Source: Cryobacterium arcticum
Lineage (GTDB): Bacteria > Actinomycetota > Actinomycetes > Actinomycetales > Microbacteriaceae
DNA: 64,000 nt
Direction: 5' to 3'
NCBI RefSeq assembly: GCF_003185895.1
Contig: NZ_QHLY01000012.1
Coordinates: forward strand, 1,825,844-1,889,843
Shown: piece by piece, positions 26,303-35,715 of the stretch
Position numbering within the stretch: the first letter of the stretch is position 1
Layout of the letters: the number at the start of each line of letters is the position of its first letter
The notes under the pieces: generated by a model
Databases searched by the model: none
What the model saw: the letters and a program-made list of their open reading frames with translations, nothing else
Told to the model about the DNA's origin: nothing
Program-made: the position numbers and the translations under genes

Positions 26303-26449
26303 CGGCAGCGTGCTGCCGTTCGGGGTGAATGATGACTGCTGTGGGTGCCATGGCCGTGGCGGGGCCGTCGGCTACCGGGGTGAGGGCGGCGAACCGCGCC
26401 TACGATGGGCGAGAAGCCCGGGAGAGATGTGTGCCCGCGAACTCGCGGG
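26303..26449 (-). promoter_or_regulatory. Hairpins in the exporter leader RNA
   Basis: Between the leader-peptide stop and the exporter start the minus strand can form CCCGCGA-GT-TCGCGGG (26434-26449) and CGGCAGC-AC-GCTGCCG (26303-26318), both perfect 7-bp stems. The second ends 25 bases before the exporter ATG. They are candidates for an attenuator; no classic U-tract follows, so the control could be translational. Confidence 0.45.
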
Positions 26450-26472
26450 TCTGAGGTGGACGGGCCGGGCGC

Positions 26473-26556
26473 CTAGGCGGAGGCGAATCGGAGCGCCGGA
26501 ACAGAGGCAGCGCCGGTCGCAGTGCGTGCGATCCTGGTGCGAGCTGTCTGTGTCAT
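26473..26556 (-). CDS. Putative 27-residue leader peptide of the ABC exporter
   Basis: ATG 26556 is preceded by a perfect AGGAGG seven bases or fewer upstream and read for 27 codons to TAG at 26473. The peptide begins MTQTARTRIARTATG and ends with ALRFASA; it is Arg/Thr/Ala-rich, has no membrane segment and resembles no domain I know. Position, strong ribosome site, nearby promoter (26616-26645) and following hairpins fit a regulatory upstream ORF whose translation or stalling controls the exporter. This is inference; expression of the peptide is not shown. Confidence 0.5.
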   Translation of the reverse strand: MTQTARTRIARTATGAASVPALRFASA

Positions 26557-26615
26557 GTTGGCCTCCTGAGCGCGTCGTGTCATCGTCTTGTGCCCCCCTG
26601 TTCAGGCAGCCTTCC

Positions 26616-26645
26616 AGAATAGGGCTGGACTGATGGGTAACGCAA
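26616..26645 (-). promoter_or_regulatory. Promoter of the ABC exporter operon
   Basis: On the minus strand TTGCGT (26640-26645), an 18-base spacer and TATTCT (26616-26621). This would start transcription ~50 bases before the leader peptide ATG and ~330 bases before the exporter. Confidence 0.6.
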
Positions 26646-26702
26646 GAACTATTTCGGATCGGTGCTGCCCTGGCCACACGGGCCGGCTGCTGCTCGGCGG
26701 GC

Positions 26703-27515
26703 TCAGCGCACCCGCACGCTCAGGCAGGTGACGCAGCCTTCGAGCTTCTCGAATTCGGTCACGTCGACCGTCACGACCCGGTAGCCGAGCCCGGTGAGCA
26801 GGGCGGCGGTCTGCGGTGCGGAGGAGGACATCAGCACGGAATGTTCGTCGAGCACGACCACGGCCGTGCCCTCGGCCTCCGGCACGGCCAGGAACTTATC
26901 GAACAGCGCCGGGTCATCCACCAGCGGTGGATACCCGATCACGGTGCCATCGGGAAGCGCCGTGACCGCCGTTTTCAGGTGCAGGGCGCGGGTCACCGGC
27001 ACGGCGACGACGGAGTAGCCGATCGGTTCGACAATGGCGGCGAGCTGGCGCAACCCCTCGGCGTTGGTACGCAGGGTCTGGCCCACGTAGACCGTGCGAC
27101 CCACCTTGAGCACATCGCCGCCCTCGAGCGTGCCGGGCAGCTCGAGCCTGTGCACGGTCAGCCCGAGCCCGGCCAGGGCGACTTCGGCGCCGCGGGTTTC
27201 GCCGCGCCGGCTGGGCGCACCGGGACTGGTGAGCACGGCGGTGTCACCGAACAGCACCACGGCGTCTTCGATGAACACCGAGTCGGGCTGGTCGGGCGCC
27301 GGCTCCACCTCGGTGGCCGCCCAGCCCTCCGCGCGCAGCGCCTCGACGTACCCGGCCCACTGTCGACGGGCCAGCTCGAGGTCGATCGGCACGCGGTCGA
27401 TGTGGGTGACCTGCCCCTCGGCGAGGATGTCGACGGGCCGGCGCACAAGTGCGCGCTTGGCGGCGCCCGTCGACGTCGTGCCGGTCTGAAGGTCTGAGTC
27501 ACCCGAGGTTGTCAT
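26703..27515 (-). CDS. Dimethylarginine dimethylaminohydrolase (DDAH) family protein
   Basis: A 270-residue guanidino-group hydrolase of the amidinotransferase fold. Seen: PDSVFIEDAVV (substrate Asp/Glu), GTLEGGDVL, catalytic His in ALHLKTAVT, and the C-terminal catalytic Cys about residue 264 in GCVTCLSVRVR. These match bacterial DDAH, which turns methylated arginines into citrulline plus an amine. A role on arginine or another guanidine compound is possible. ATG 27515 has a TAGGCT box six bases upstream. It lies alone between the exporter leader and the tandem array. Confidence 0.88.
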   Translation of the reverse strand: MTTSGDSDLQTGTTSTGAAKRALVRRPVDILAEGQVTHIDRVPIDLELARRQWAGYVEALRAEGWAATEVEPAPDQPDSVFIEDAVVLFGDTAVLTSPGAPSRRGETRGAEVALAGLGLTVHRLELPGTLEGGDVLKVGRTVYVGQTLRTNAEGLRQLAAIVEPIGYSVVAVPVTRALHLKTAVTALPDGTVIGYPPLVDDPALFDKFLAVPEAEGTAVVVLDEHSVLMSSSAPQTAALLTGLGYRVVTVDVTEFEKLEGCVTCLSVRVR

Positions 27516-27521
27516 GCGCAC

Positions 27522-27527
27522 AGCCTA
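27522..27527 (-). promoter_or_regulatory. -10 box of the DDAH gene, leaderless spacing
   Basis: TAGGCT on the minus strand, six bases before ATG 27515. It supports this start over the GTG two codons upstream. Confidence 0.45.
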
Positions 27528-27562
27528 AAACACCTGCGCCCGCCGCGATCCGCGGTCGGCCC

Positions 27563-28105
27563 GCGCTGCCCGATTCGAGTTGCCACGTGACTCCCTCGGC
27601 ACCCTCCGCATCGATTTGCCACTTGATGCCCCTTCGCACCCGCCCAAGCGGCGTGAACTGGCAACTCATCGACGCAGCCCCCGCCGAGATACCAGTTGAG
27701 GCCCCTTCCCGGGCGCCCAATGGGCCCAAAGTGGCATCTCGGCGAAAGTCGCGCCTGTCAGTTGCCGCAAAGTGCCCCCTCGGATGCCTGCAAGAGGCCA
27801 TTCCCCGCAACTCGGCGAACGCCGCATCCGTCAGTTGCCTCAAAGCGCCCTTCGGATGCGCCGGATGCCCGGGCGCCCCCGGCTGCTGCGCCGGGCGAGA
27901 TACCACTTGGCGCCCTCTCACGCTCACCCGAGCGGCCGCGACTGGCAACTCATCGACACAGCCCCCGCCGACAAGTCAGTTGAGGCCCTCTCCCGGCCAC
28001 CCAAGGGGCACAAAAATGGCAACTCAGCGAACGTCTCGCCGTCAGGTGCCGCAAAAGCGCCCCTCAGACGGCCGAAGCGATTCTTTGCGGCGACTCGGCG
28101 CACAT
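27563..28105. repeat. Degenerate tandem array of ~73-bp units
   Basis: Read on the minus strand, seven units begin with GARRGGG-like sequence at 28065, 27992, 27919, 27853, 27781, 27708 and 27635, with lengths 73, 73, 66, 72, 73, 73 and 73; a broken unit precedes them to about 28105. Several units hold GGCAACTGAC near position 16 and CGAGTTGCC near 40, an inverted pair. Units starting at 27992 and 27708 are the most alike and give a 284-base direct repeat. The unit length breaks any reading frame, so I treat the 617-base gap between ddaH and mscS as non-coding. Confidence 0.85.
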
Positions 28106-28132
28106 CGTGCGCGCGTGGTCCGGCGAACGACG

Positions 28133-29350
28133 TTAACGCGGGGCGGGGAGGGTTTCGGGGGCGTCGTGCCAGTCCTGCACATCGATGGACTCGGTGAAGT
28201 GCTGGGCGCGCTCCTTGCCGCCCTCGTCGCCGGAGAACAGGCCGACGGGCTCGATGACCTCGCGCTCGGGCTTGCGGGCACGGGAGGTGCGGGCGGGCTT
28301 GGCCTCGGGCTCCTGACGCACCTCGACGCGGTTCATCGGCAGCGCGTCGGGGTTCTCGGCGTTGACCCAGTCGATCAGGTTCTCCCGCACGAGGCAGCGC
28401 AGGTCGAACAGGGTCGGCGCGTCCTGCGCGGTGACGAGCACGCGTACCCGCACGTAACCGCCGATCGCGTCGGTCACCTGCAGCACCACGGCCCGGCCGT
28501 CCCAGAGGTCGGTCTGGGCGACGATGCGGTTGAGTTCCTCGCGCATGCCGGCCGGGTTGACGCGCCAGTCCAGGTCGAACTCGATCGAGCCGAGCAGCTC
28601 GCTGTTGTGCCGGGTCCAGTTCTGGAACGGGGTGGTGGTGAAGTAGGTGGACGGCAGCACCATGCGCCGGTCGTCCCAGATGTGCACGACGATGTAGGTG
28701 AGGGTGATCTCTTCGATCTTGCCCCACTCCCCCTCGACGATCACGACGTCGTCCACCCGCAGCGCGTTGTTGAACGCGAGCTGCATGCCGGCGAAGATGT
28801 TCGCCAGGGTGGACTGGGCGGCAAGACCGGCCACGACGCTGAGCAGGCCGGCGGAGGCGAACAGGCTGGCGCCCACGGTGGCGGCGCCGGGGATGCTCAG
28901 CAGCACGGTGCCGATGGCGCAGATGATGATGATCACGATGCCGATGCGGCGCAGCATCCGCAGCTGGGTGCGCACCCGGCGGGCCACCCGGTTGTCGCGC
29001 ACGTCGATGCGGTAGCGGTTGGCGGCCATCTCCTCGGCGAAGTACAGCAGCGCGCAGAGCAGCCAGGTGGCGGATCCGATGAACAGCGCCCGGAAGATGA
29101 AGCCCACCGTGGCGTCCCAGTCGGCGGGCACGTCGAGGTAGCCGGCCACGGCCAGCCAGAGCGCGCCGATCAGCACGGTCATGCGGAAGGGCACCCGGAT
29201 CAGCTGCACGAGTACCCGCGCCCAGGCCTTGCGCTTGCCGACCATGCGGAAGGCGAAGGCGGCTATCGCCGTGAAGCCCACGGCGATCACGACGGCCGCC
29301 AGGGCGGCTACCGGGAATGCGGGCAGGGACAGTCCGAGAATGTCGATCAC
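28133..29350 (-). CDS. Mechanosensitive ion channel, MscS family
   Basis: A 405-residue channel. Four or five N-terminal membrane helices (~5-175) lead to the pore helix region GASLFASAGLLSVVAGLAAQ and the MscS beta-domain pattern LRVDDVVIVEGEWGKIEEIT, then VLPSTYFTTTPFQNWTR. A Lys/Arg/Glu-rich cytoplasmic tail of ~60 residues ends the protein. GTG 29350 follows GGAAAGG; an ATG further upstream would run back through the purH terminator. It opens under membrane tension to release solutes on hypo-osmotic shock. Larger than E. coli MscS, nearer to YnaI/YbdG-type sizes. Confidence 0.9.
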   Translation of the reverse strand: MIDILGLSLPAFPVAALAAVVIAVGFTAIAAFAFRMVGKRKAWARVLVQLIRVPFRMTVLIGALWLAVAGYLDVPADWDATVGFIFRALFIGSATWLLCALLYFAEEMAANRYRIDVRDNRVARRVRTQLRMLRRIGIVIIIICAIGTVLLSIPGAATVGASLFASAGLLSVVAGLAAQSTLANIFAGMQLAFNNALRVDDVVIVEGEWGKIEEITLTYIVVHIWDDRRMVLPSTYFTTTPFQNWTRHNSELLGSIEFDLDWRVNPAGMREELNRIVAQTDLWDGRAVVLQVTDAIGGYVRVRVLVTAQDAPTLFDLRCLVRENLIDWVNAENPDALPMNRVEVRQEPEAKPARTSRARKPEREVIEPVGLFSGDEGGKERAQHFTESIDVQDWHDAPETLPAPR

Positions 29351-29442
29351 AGGTGGCCTTTCCGTGTCAGGTCTGTAGAGGTCTGCAACGGCGGTGTCAC
29401 GAGTTGGACCTCCCAGCATGGCAGATGCATCTGGGAAGAGCA

Positions 29443-29490
29443 TCAAAAAACGCCGGGCAGCGCATCCTGCAGGATGCGACGCCCGGCGTT
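29443..29490 (-). terminator. Rho-independent terminator after purH
   Basis: Minus-strand stem AACGCCGGGC/GCCCGGCGTT with an inner GCATCCTGCAGGATGC hairpin, followed by six T (29445-29450). It lies 13 bases after the purH stop. Confidence 0.93.
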
Positions 29491-29502
29491 CGTGGAACCG
29501 GT

Positions 29503-31185
29503 CTAGTGGAAGAAGTGCCGTTCCCCGGTGAAGTACATCGACACTCCGGCGGCGGTCGCGGCGGCGATGACTTCCTCGTCGCGCACCGATCCGCCGGGCT
29601 GGACGACCGCGGTGACGCCGGCTTCCAGCAGCACTTCGAGGCCGTCGGCGAACGGGAAGAACGCGTCGGAGGCGGCGACGGCGCCCTCAGCGCGCTCTCC
29701 GGCGCGGCTCACGGCCAGGTGGCAGGAGTCGACCCGGTTGACCTGGCCCATGCCGACGCCCACGGATGCGCCGGCGTGCGCCAGCAGGATCGCGTTCGAC
29801 TTCACGGCCCGGCAGGCCTTCCAGGCGAACTCGAGGTCGGCGCGGGTGGCCGCATCGACCTCGGGGCCGGAGACCAGGCGCCACTCGGACGTGTCGAGGG
29901 TGTCGAAGGTGTCGGTCTCCTGCACCAGCAGGCCGCCGGAGATTTGGCGCAGCTCCAGCGAGGAGCGACGGTAGTCCTCGGGAAGCTGCAGCAGGCGGAT
30001 GTTCTTCTTGGCGCTGAGCAGCTCGAACGCGGCCGGTTCGAATCCGGGGGCCACGAGCACCTCGGTGAAGATCTGGCTGACGGTCTCGGCCATGCCCAGG
30101 GTGACGACGCGGTTGGCGGCGATGACGCCGCCGAACGCCGACACCGGGTCGCAGTCGTGCGCGCGGTGGTGCGCGGAGGCGATGGCGTCGGGTGCCTTGG
30201 GGTTCGCCACGGCGATGCCGCACGGGTTGGCGTGCTTGATGATCGCCACGGCCGGCTCGGCGAAGTCGAACGCGGCACGCACGGCGGCATCCGCGTCGAC
30301 GTAGTTGTTGTACGACATCTCCTTGCCGTGCAGCTGCGTGGCCTGGGCGATGCCCTGCCCGCCCTCACCGAGGTAGAGCGCGGCGGCCTGGTGCGAGTTC
30401 TCGCCGTAGCGCAGCACGCTGGCGCGGCTGGCCTCCAGCGCCAGGGTCTGCGGGAAGATCGCGTCGGTCGCCTCGTCGACGGCGTCACCGACGATGGCGT
30501 CGAACGCCTCGAGGATCTCTTCGCCGAGCGACTCGGAGTCGTCCTGCCACTGGTCGTAGACGTTCTCGGTGAACCAGGCCGACACGCTCAGGTCATAGTT
30601 GGCGGTGTGCTCGAACGCGAGCGACGCCAGCTTCTGCCGCAGCCGCAGGGTGCTGCCGCCGGCGGCGACCGCGGCGATGATCTCCGGGTAGTTCTCCGGG
30701 TCGACCACGATGGCCACGTTGGGGTGGTTCTTGGCGGAGGCACGGACCAGGGCGGGGCCGCCGATGTCGATCTGCTCAATCACGTCGGCGGGCTCTGCAC
30801 CGGACTCGACGGTCTCGACGAACGGGTACAGGTTCACCACGACGAGCTGGAACGGCGCGATCGACAGGTCGGCGAGCTGGTTCTCGTGCGCCTCGAGGCG
30901 GAGGTCGGCCAGGATGCCGGCGTGCACGCTCGGGTGCAGGGTCTTCACCCGGCCGTCGAGCGATTCCGGGAAGCCGGTGACGGCGGAGACATCCGTCACA
31001 TCGTGACCCGCCTCGCGGATGGTGGCGGCGGTGGAGCCGGTGGACACCATCTCCACCCCGGCGGCGGCCAGGGCATTGGCCAGCTCGACCAGGCCGGTCT
31101 TGTCGGAAACCGAGATCAGCGCGCGCTGCACGGGAATGACGTCCCGGTCGCGGTACAGGCTCCGGGCGTTGGTGTGACCGCTCAT
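29503..31185 (-). CDS. purH: PurH, AICAR transformylase/IMP cyclohydrolase
   Basis: Bifunctional enzyme for the last two steps of IMP synthesis, using 10-formyl-THF. The 560-residue product has the IMP cyclohydrolase domain first ([23 protein letters not shown] at 74-85, ASAKNHP) and the AICAR transformylase domain after ~200, with the catalytic [11 protein letters not shown] and [11 protein letters not shown]. The end RHFFH is the family C-terminus. ATG 31185 overlaps the purN stop (ATGA), so the two 10-formyl-THF users of purine synthesis are translationally coupled. A strong terminator follows. Confidence 0.97.
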   Translation of the reverse strand: MSGHTNARSLYRDRDVIPVQRALISVSDKTGLVELANALAAAGVEMVSTGSTAATIREAGHDVTDVSAVTGFPESLDGRVKTLHPSVHAGILADLRLEAHENQLADLSIAPFQLVVVNLYPFVETVESGAEPADVIEQIDIGGPALVRASAKNHPNVAIVVDPENYPEIIAAVAAGGSTLRLRQKLASLAFEHTANYDLSVSAWFTENVYDQWQDDSESLGEEILEAFDAIVGDAVDEATDAIFPQTLALEASRASVLRYGENSHQAAALYLGEGGQGIAQATQLHGKEMSYNNYVDADAAVRAAFDFAEPAVAIIKHANPCGIAVANPKAPDAIASAHHRAHDCDPVSAFGGVIAANRVVTLGMAETVSQIFTEVLVAPGFEPAAFELLSAKKNIRLLQLPEDYRRSSLELRQISGGLLVQETDTFDTLDTSEWRLVSGPEVDAATRADLEFAWKACRAVKSNAILLAHAGASVGVGMGQVNRVDSCHLAVSRAGERAEGAVAASDAFFPFADGLEVLLEAGVTAVVQPGGSVRDEEVIAAATAAGVSMYFTGERHFFH

Positions 31186-31778
31186 ATGGGGGAATGCTCC
31201 TTGAGATCGACGTGTCCGTTGGCGATGTCGAGCACGGCCTGCACGAGCAGGCGGCGTTCGACGAGTTTGATGCGGTCGTGCAGCGAGTCCTGGGTGTCGC
31301 CGGGCAATACCGGCACCCGTTCCTGGCTCACGATCGGTCCGTCGTCGACGCCGTTGTCGACCACGATGATGCTGGCTCCGGTCTGCGTGGCGCCGGCGGC
31401 GAGCGCGTCGCGCACCCCATGGGCGCCGGGGAACTCGGGCAGGTAGGCGGGGTGGGTGTTGATCAGGTGCGGCGAGAGCGCGGCGACCACCCGGGGCGGC
31501 AGCAGGCGCATGAAGCCGCTGAGCACGGTGAGGTCGGGCTGCCACTGCTGGATCTGGTCGAGCAGTTCGTCGCCCCAGGCATCGCGGTCGGCGTGCGAGG
31601 AGAACGGCACGGTGAAGGTGGGGATGCCGAATTCTTCACCGAGCTCGAGCCCGTCGGCGTCCCGGTCGGCGCCGATGGCGACCACCCGGGCGGGGAACTC
31701 GGCGTCGCCGGACGCCTCGAGAAGGGCCCGCAGGTTCGATCCTCCGCCGGAGATCAATACGACCAGTGACAGCACCAT
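31182..31778 (-). CDS. purN: PurN, phosphoribosylglycinamide formyltransferase
   Basis: Transfers the formyl group of 10-formyl-THF to GAR in purine synthesis. The 198-residue product shows [15 protein letters not shown] at the N-terminus, the folate-site block [13 protein letters not shown], catalytic [16 protein letters not shown] with the Asn and His, and [12 protein letters not shown] with the Asp. Six bases separate it from the upstream DUF6350 gene, and it overlaps purH, giving a three-gene operon. Confidence 0.97.
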   Translation of the reverse strand: MVLSLVVLISGGGSNLRALLEASGDAEFPARVVAIGADRDADGLELGEEFGIPTFTVPFSSHADRDAWGDELLDQIQQWQPDLTVLSGFMRLLPPRVVAALSPHLINTHPAYLPEFPGAHGVRDALAAGATQTGASIIVVDNGVDDGPIVSQERVPVLPGDTQDSLHDRIKLVERRLLVQAVLDIANGHVDLKEHSPI

Positions 31779-31784
31779 TCGAGC

Positions 31785-33044
31785 CTACCGTTTCGTTGAG
31801 ACTTCCTCGGCGCGATCAATCGAGCCCGGGGCCCGTCGGCCACCGACGAGCATACCGAGTGCGGCGGCCACGCCCACCTCCAGAGCGGCGAGCGAGCCGA
31901 CCAGCAGCGGGTTTGGTCCGACGTCGGCGAGCCGGCCCGGGCCCATCGCCCCGGTCGACGCCCAGGCGGCGAGGCCGAGCAGGATGCCGGCGACGATGCC
32001 GATCAGCACGCCGGTGACGAGCATCGGCACCGGGCCGTGTGGCGCGTTGGGCCGGCGGTCCAGGCCCTGGCGCACGATCACCGCGAGCACGAAGCCCACC
32101 AGCACGGGCACCAGAAGACCGAGGAACCCGAATTCGAGGGTGCCCTGCGGCAGAACGCCGAACAACGGCAGGCCGGGCACGGTGGCCAGGGAGGTGCCGA
32201 GCGGGGAGACCGTGCTGCCGGTGCCGAGCACGATGCCGGGGCCGATGAACCAGCTGGCCGCCCAGATCACCAGGTTGGGGATGAAGGCGAGCTGGCCGAT
32301 GGTGAGGGCGATGCCGCCCATCACGTCGGTCTGCAGGGTCTCGTAGAGGCCGATCACGGTGGCGAAGTTGGCCAGCACGGCGACGAACACGGCCAGCCCT
32401 GACAGGGCGAGGATGGCGGCAGTGACGGCCGTGCCGCCGCGCAGTGCCGCGGTGAGCTGGGTGCGCACTTCGGCGGGGATGCGCGACAGCTGGTCGCCGA
32501 CCGGGCGGGAGAGCCAGGCGGGCAGTTCGGGGCGGGCCGCGCGCGCGCCGGTGGTCATGCCGATCAGCACGCCGGCCGCGAAGACCAGGGTGGGCAGCAG
32601 GATGCCCTGCACCGGTGCCGGTGTGACGATGGTTTGGCCGGCGGTGAGGGTGAGCAGCGCGGCCAGGAGGGCGTAGCCGGCGACGGCCGCGCCGGCGGCG
32701 GTGAAGGCATACCGGGTGGCGGCGGCGCGGCGGCCGGTGCGCACGCCCAGCAACACGGCGAGCACGGCGAAGCCGAGCAGTGCGATGGTGAGGCTGAACG
32801 GCGCCTCAGCCCCGGCGAGGCCGAGGGCGGTGGTGACCTCCACCGGCAGCTGTACCGCCAGGTCAACGCCGTTGCCGAGCAGCCAGACGTCCACGGCGGC
32901 CCGCCAGAACACGAACCAGTCGATGCTCAGTCCGTAGTGGGTGCCCCACAGGATGGTCAGCGGCACCAGGGCGATGCCCACGCCGATGGCCACGACAATG
33001 AGCGCCTCGAGCGCGGCGAGCAGGGCAGTCGTTATACGGTTCAT
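31785..33044 (-). CDS. DUF6350 integral membrane protein
   Basis: A ~419-residue protein with about ten membrane segments, rich in Ala, Gly, Val and Leu. Its start MNRITTALLAALEALIVVAI, the WGTHYGLSIDWFVFWRAA loop and VWLLGNGVDL are those of the actinobacterial DUF6350 family, which is regularly found next to purN/purH. The function is unknown; the family is sometimes labelled cell-division protein PerM in mycobacteria. ATG 33044 is chosen because it matches family starts; an in-frame GTG at 33071 is an alternative. First gene of the purN-purH operon. Confidence 0.85.
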   Translation of the reverse strand: MNRITTALLAALEALIVVAIGVGIALVPLTILWGTHYGLSIDWFVFWRAAVDVWLLGNGVDLAVQLPVEVTTALGLAGAEAPFSLTIALLGFAVLAVLLGVRTGRRAAATRYAFTAAGAAVAGYALLAALLTLTAGQTIVTPAPVQGILLPTLVFAAGVLIGMTTGARAARPELPAWLSRPVGDQLSRIPAEVRTQLTAALRGGTAVTAAILALSGLAVFVAVLANFATVIGLYETLQTDVMGGIALTIGQLAFIPNLVIWAASWFIGPGIVLGTGSTVSPLGTSLATVPGLPLFGVLPQGTLEFGFLGLLVPVLVGFVLAVIVRQGLDRRPNAPHGPVPMLVTGVLIGIVAGILLGLAAWASTGAMGPGRLADVGPNPLLVGSLAALEVGVAAALGMLVGGRRAPGSIDRAEEVSTKR

Positions 33045-33125
33045 ATCCGAGAGGGAGCCTACCGTGGCCACGCTGCGTGGCCGCCGTACCCCGCCGTGGC
33101 CCGGCCGAATGCCGGCCGGAATCGT

Positions 33126-34688
33126 TCAGATGCCGCCGTCGACCGATCGGAGCACGGGCACGTCTTCGTCGGGCACGAGCACCGGCGTCTCGCGGTTGAG
33201 TGACTCCCCGCGGAAGAACGGCCGGGACCCGGGGAAGAACGACCAGACGATCATCAGCAGCACGCCCACCAGCAGCGACCCGACGCCCACCACGAAGACG
33301 CCGCCGACGCCGAACAGCACGGTGTAGCCGTAGTCGGGGTCGATCATGTCGATCACGGAGAAGACGAAAGCCGCGGTGAGTATCAGCGAGCCCAGCAGTG
33401 GGAAGACGAAGCGCATCCAGGCGTTGCGCCAGCTGGTGAAGAGGTCGTGCCGGAAGTACCAGACGCAGGAGTAACCCGTGATGGCGTAGTAGAACGCGAT
33501 CGCCAGGCCGAGCGACAGGATGGTGTCGTTGAGGATGTTCGAACTGACCAGGGTCATGCCCACGTAGAAGGCCACCGCGACAGCGCCCATCACGAAGGTG
33601 GAGAACGACGGCGTCTGGAACCGCGGGTGCACCCGGGCGAACCGGCGCGGCAGGGCCTGGTAGACCGCCATGGCGAGGGTGCCGCGGGCGGTGGGCAGGA
33701 TGGTGGTCTGGGTGGAGGAGATCGCGGAGATCATCACCGCCGCGACCAGCAGCCAGGCCCACGGCCCGAAGACGGCGTCTTTCAGGGCGAAGAAGACGTC
33801 ATCCGCGTTGCCTTCGTTGCCGAGGCCCAGCCCGGTGGTGCCGAGGCCGGCGTAGGCCATCGCCGCGACCGCGACCCCCACGTAGGTGACCAGCAGGATG
33901 ACGGTGGTCAGGATCGCGGCCTGGCCGGGGATGCGCTTGGGGTCGCGGGTCTCCTCGTTCAGCGAGAGGCAGGTGTCCCAGCCCCAGTAGATGAACAGCG
34001 CCAGCAGCACCCCTTCGACCAGTCCGGGGAACGAGGTCAGCGCGAACGGGTTGAACCAGTCGGCCTGCGGCAGGGTGGAGGTAGCCGGGGCGCTGCCGTC
34101 GAAGACCGCCCACAGGGTGAAGACCGTGAACAGCAGTAGGGCGAGGTACTGGAAGCCGAGCAGCACGTTCTGCAACCGCTCACCGATCTCGATCCCCCGG
34201 TAGCTGACCCACACCATCAGCACGATGAAGACGACCCCGGTGAGGGTGACGACAAGTTCGTTCTCTGCCAGGTCGGGAGCCACCAGCAGCCAGAAGTAGA
34301 TGCCGCCGATCTGGGCGAGGTTGCCGAGCACCACGATGCCGGCCACGGCGACTCCCCAGCCGCCCATCCAGCCCACCCAGGGGCCGAACGCCTTGGTGGC
34401 CCAGGTGAAGGTGGTGCCGCAATCGGGGATGTCGCGGTTGAGCTCGCGGTAGGCGAATGCGACCAGGAGCATGGGGATGAAAGCGATGACGAACACCACC
34501 GGAGCCTGGGCGCCGACGGCGAGGACCACGAAACCCAGAGTGGCGGCGAGGGAGTACACCGGGGCGGTGGAGGCCAGCCCGATCACGGTGGAGCCGATCA
34601 GGCCCAGCGACCCGGTTCGGAGGCCCTTGCCGTCCGAGCGGGCAGAGGGCGCGGGCCGAGCCGGCACCGTCTCGTTCTTGCGGGCCAT
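33126..34688 (-). CDS. APC-superfamily amino-acid permease
   Basis: A 520-residue twelve-helix permease. TGSLGLIGSTVIGLASTAPV in helix 1, the NRDIPDCGTTFTWATKAFGP loop and FIYWGWDTCLSLNEETRDP in the middle belong to the APC family branch that includes putrescine, glutamate/GABA and other amine transporters. ATG 34688 follows GGGAGAATC. It is monocistronic, between the sucCD terminator and the DUF6350 operon. Substrate not assigned. Confidence 0.85.
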   Translation of the reverse strand: MARKNETVPARPAPSARSDGKGLRTGSLGLIGSTVIGLASTAPVYSLAATLGFVVLAVGAQAPVVFVIAFIPMLLVAFAYRELNRDIPDCGTTFTWATKAFGPWVGWMGGWGVAVAGIVVLGNLAQIGGIYFWLLVAPDLAENELVVTLTGVVFIVLMVWVSYRGIEIGERLQNVLLGFQYLALLLFTVFTLWAVFDGSAPATSTLPQADWFNPFALTSFPGLVEGVLLALFIYWGWDTCLSLNEETRDPKRIPGQAAILTTVILLVTYVGVAVAAMAYAGLGTTGLGLGNEGNADDVFFALKDAVFGPWAWLLVAAVMISAISSTQTTILPTARGTLAMAVYQALPRRFARVHPRFQTPSFSTFVMGAVAVAFYVGMTLVSSNILNDTILSLGLAIAFYYAITGYSCVWYFRHDLFTSWRNAWMRFVFPLLGSLILTAAFVFSVIDMIDPDYGYTVLFGVGGVFVVGVGSLLVGVLLMIVWSFFPGSRPFFRGESLNRETPVLVPDEDVPVLRSVDGGI

Positions 34689-34760
34689 GATTCTCCCTTC
34701 GCCGGCCCCGGCATCCGCCGGTGGCCGCCTCGTTGGGGGCATCGTACTCGTCGCACCGGG

Positions 34761-34795
34761 CACGAGAAAGGGCCCGCCGAATGGCGGGCCCTTCG
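34761..34795 (-). terminator. Terminator after sucD
   Basis: Stem AAGGGCCCGCC (34768-34778) with GGCGGGCCCTT (34783-34793) and a four-base loop; on the minus strand it ends in CCCTTTCTCG. It lies 16 bases past the sucD stop. Confidence 0.85.
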
Positions 34796-34808
34796 TCGTG
34801 ATCGGGGA

Positions 34809-35696
34809 TTACAGCGCGGCGAGCACCTCGCGCAGCAGGGTCGCGGTTTCGCTCGGCGTCTTGCCGACCTTGACCCCGGCGGCCTCGAGGGCCTCCTTCT
34901 TGCCCTGCGCGGTTCCGGCTCCGTCGGAGACGATGGCGCCGGCGTGGCCCATGGTCTTGCCCTCGGGGGCGGTGAACCCGGCCACGTAGCCCACGACGGG
35001 CTTGGTGACGTGTTCCTTGATGTACGCGGCGGCCTTCTCCTCGGCGTCGCCGCCGATCTCGCCGATCATGACGATCGCGAGGGTCTCCGGGTCGGCCTCG
35101 AACGCGGCGAGCGCGTCGATGTGGGTGGTGCCGATGATGGGGTCGCCGCCGATGCCGATGGCGGTGGAGAAGCCGAGGTCGCGCAGTTCGTACATCATCT
35201 GGTAGGTCAGGGTGCCCGACTTGGAGACCAGGCCGACCGGGCCCTTGCCGGTGATGTTCGCAGGGGTGATGCCCACGAGTGCCTCACCGGGAGTGATGAT
35301 GCCGGGGCAGTTCGGCCCGATGATGCGGGTCTTGTTGCCCTTCTCCTGGGCGTAGGCCCAGAACTCGGCTGAGTCCTGCACGGGCACGCCCTCGGTGATG
35401 ATCACGAGCAGGCCGATTTCGGCGTCGATCGCTTCGATGACGGCGTCTTTGGTGAAGGCCGGCGGCACGAACGCGATGGAGACATCCGCGCCGGTCTTCT
35501 CGATCGCTTCGGCGACGGTACCGAAGACGGGCAGCTCTACATCGCCGTGGGTGACGGTGGTGCCGGCCTTGCGGGCGTTGACGCCGCCGACGATCTGGGT
35601 GCCGGCCTTGAGCATCAGGGCGGTGTGCTTGGTTCCCTCGCCGCCGGTGATGCCCTGAACGATGACCTTGGAGTCCTTGTTGAGGAAGATTGACAT
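34809..35696 (-). CDS. sucD: SucD, succinyl-CoA synthetase alpha subunit
   Basis: Catalytic subunit of the TCA enzyme that makes ATP or GTP from succinyl-CoA. The 295-residue product has the CoA-binding Rossmann start [15 protein letters not shown] (11-25), [13 protein letters not shown] and the phosphorylated His in [14 protein letters not shown] near residue 255. It follows sucC by 19 bases. Confidence 0.97.
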   Translation of the reverse strand: MSIFLNKDSKVIVQGITGGEGTKHTALMLKAGTQIVGGVNARKAGTTVTHGDVELPVFGTVAEAIEKTGADVSIAFVPPAFTKDAVIEAIDAEIGLLVIITEGVPVQDSAEFWAYAQEKGNKTRIIGPNCPGIITPGEALVGITPANITGKGPVGLVSKSGTLTYQMMYELRDLGFSTAIGIGGDPIIGTTHIDALAAFEADPETLAIVMIGEIGGDAEEKAAAYIKEHVTKPVVGYVAGFTAPEGKTMGHAGAIVSDGAGTAQGKKEALEAAGVKVGKTPSETATLLREVLAAL

Positions 35697-35715
35697 ATCA
35701 GACGTCCTTAAATAT

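Noticed and set aside
26372..26677. 101-codon minus-strand open frame in the exporter leader
   Set aside because: No ribosome site and no domain; it spans the promoter, whereas the 27-codon ORF in another frame has AGGAGG.
27563..28105. The array as a CRISPR
   Set aside because: Units are diverged along their whole length with no constant short repeat separated by unique spacers, and no cas genes are near.
27449..29506. Long plus-strand open frame across the tandem array and antisense to mscS
   Set aside because: It runs antisense to a clear MscS gene and through non-coding repeats whose 73-base period breaks frames; composition is that of an antisense GC-rich shadow.
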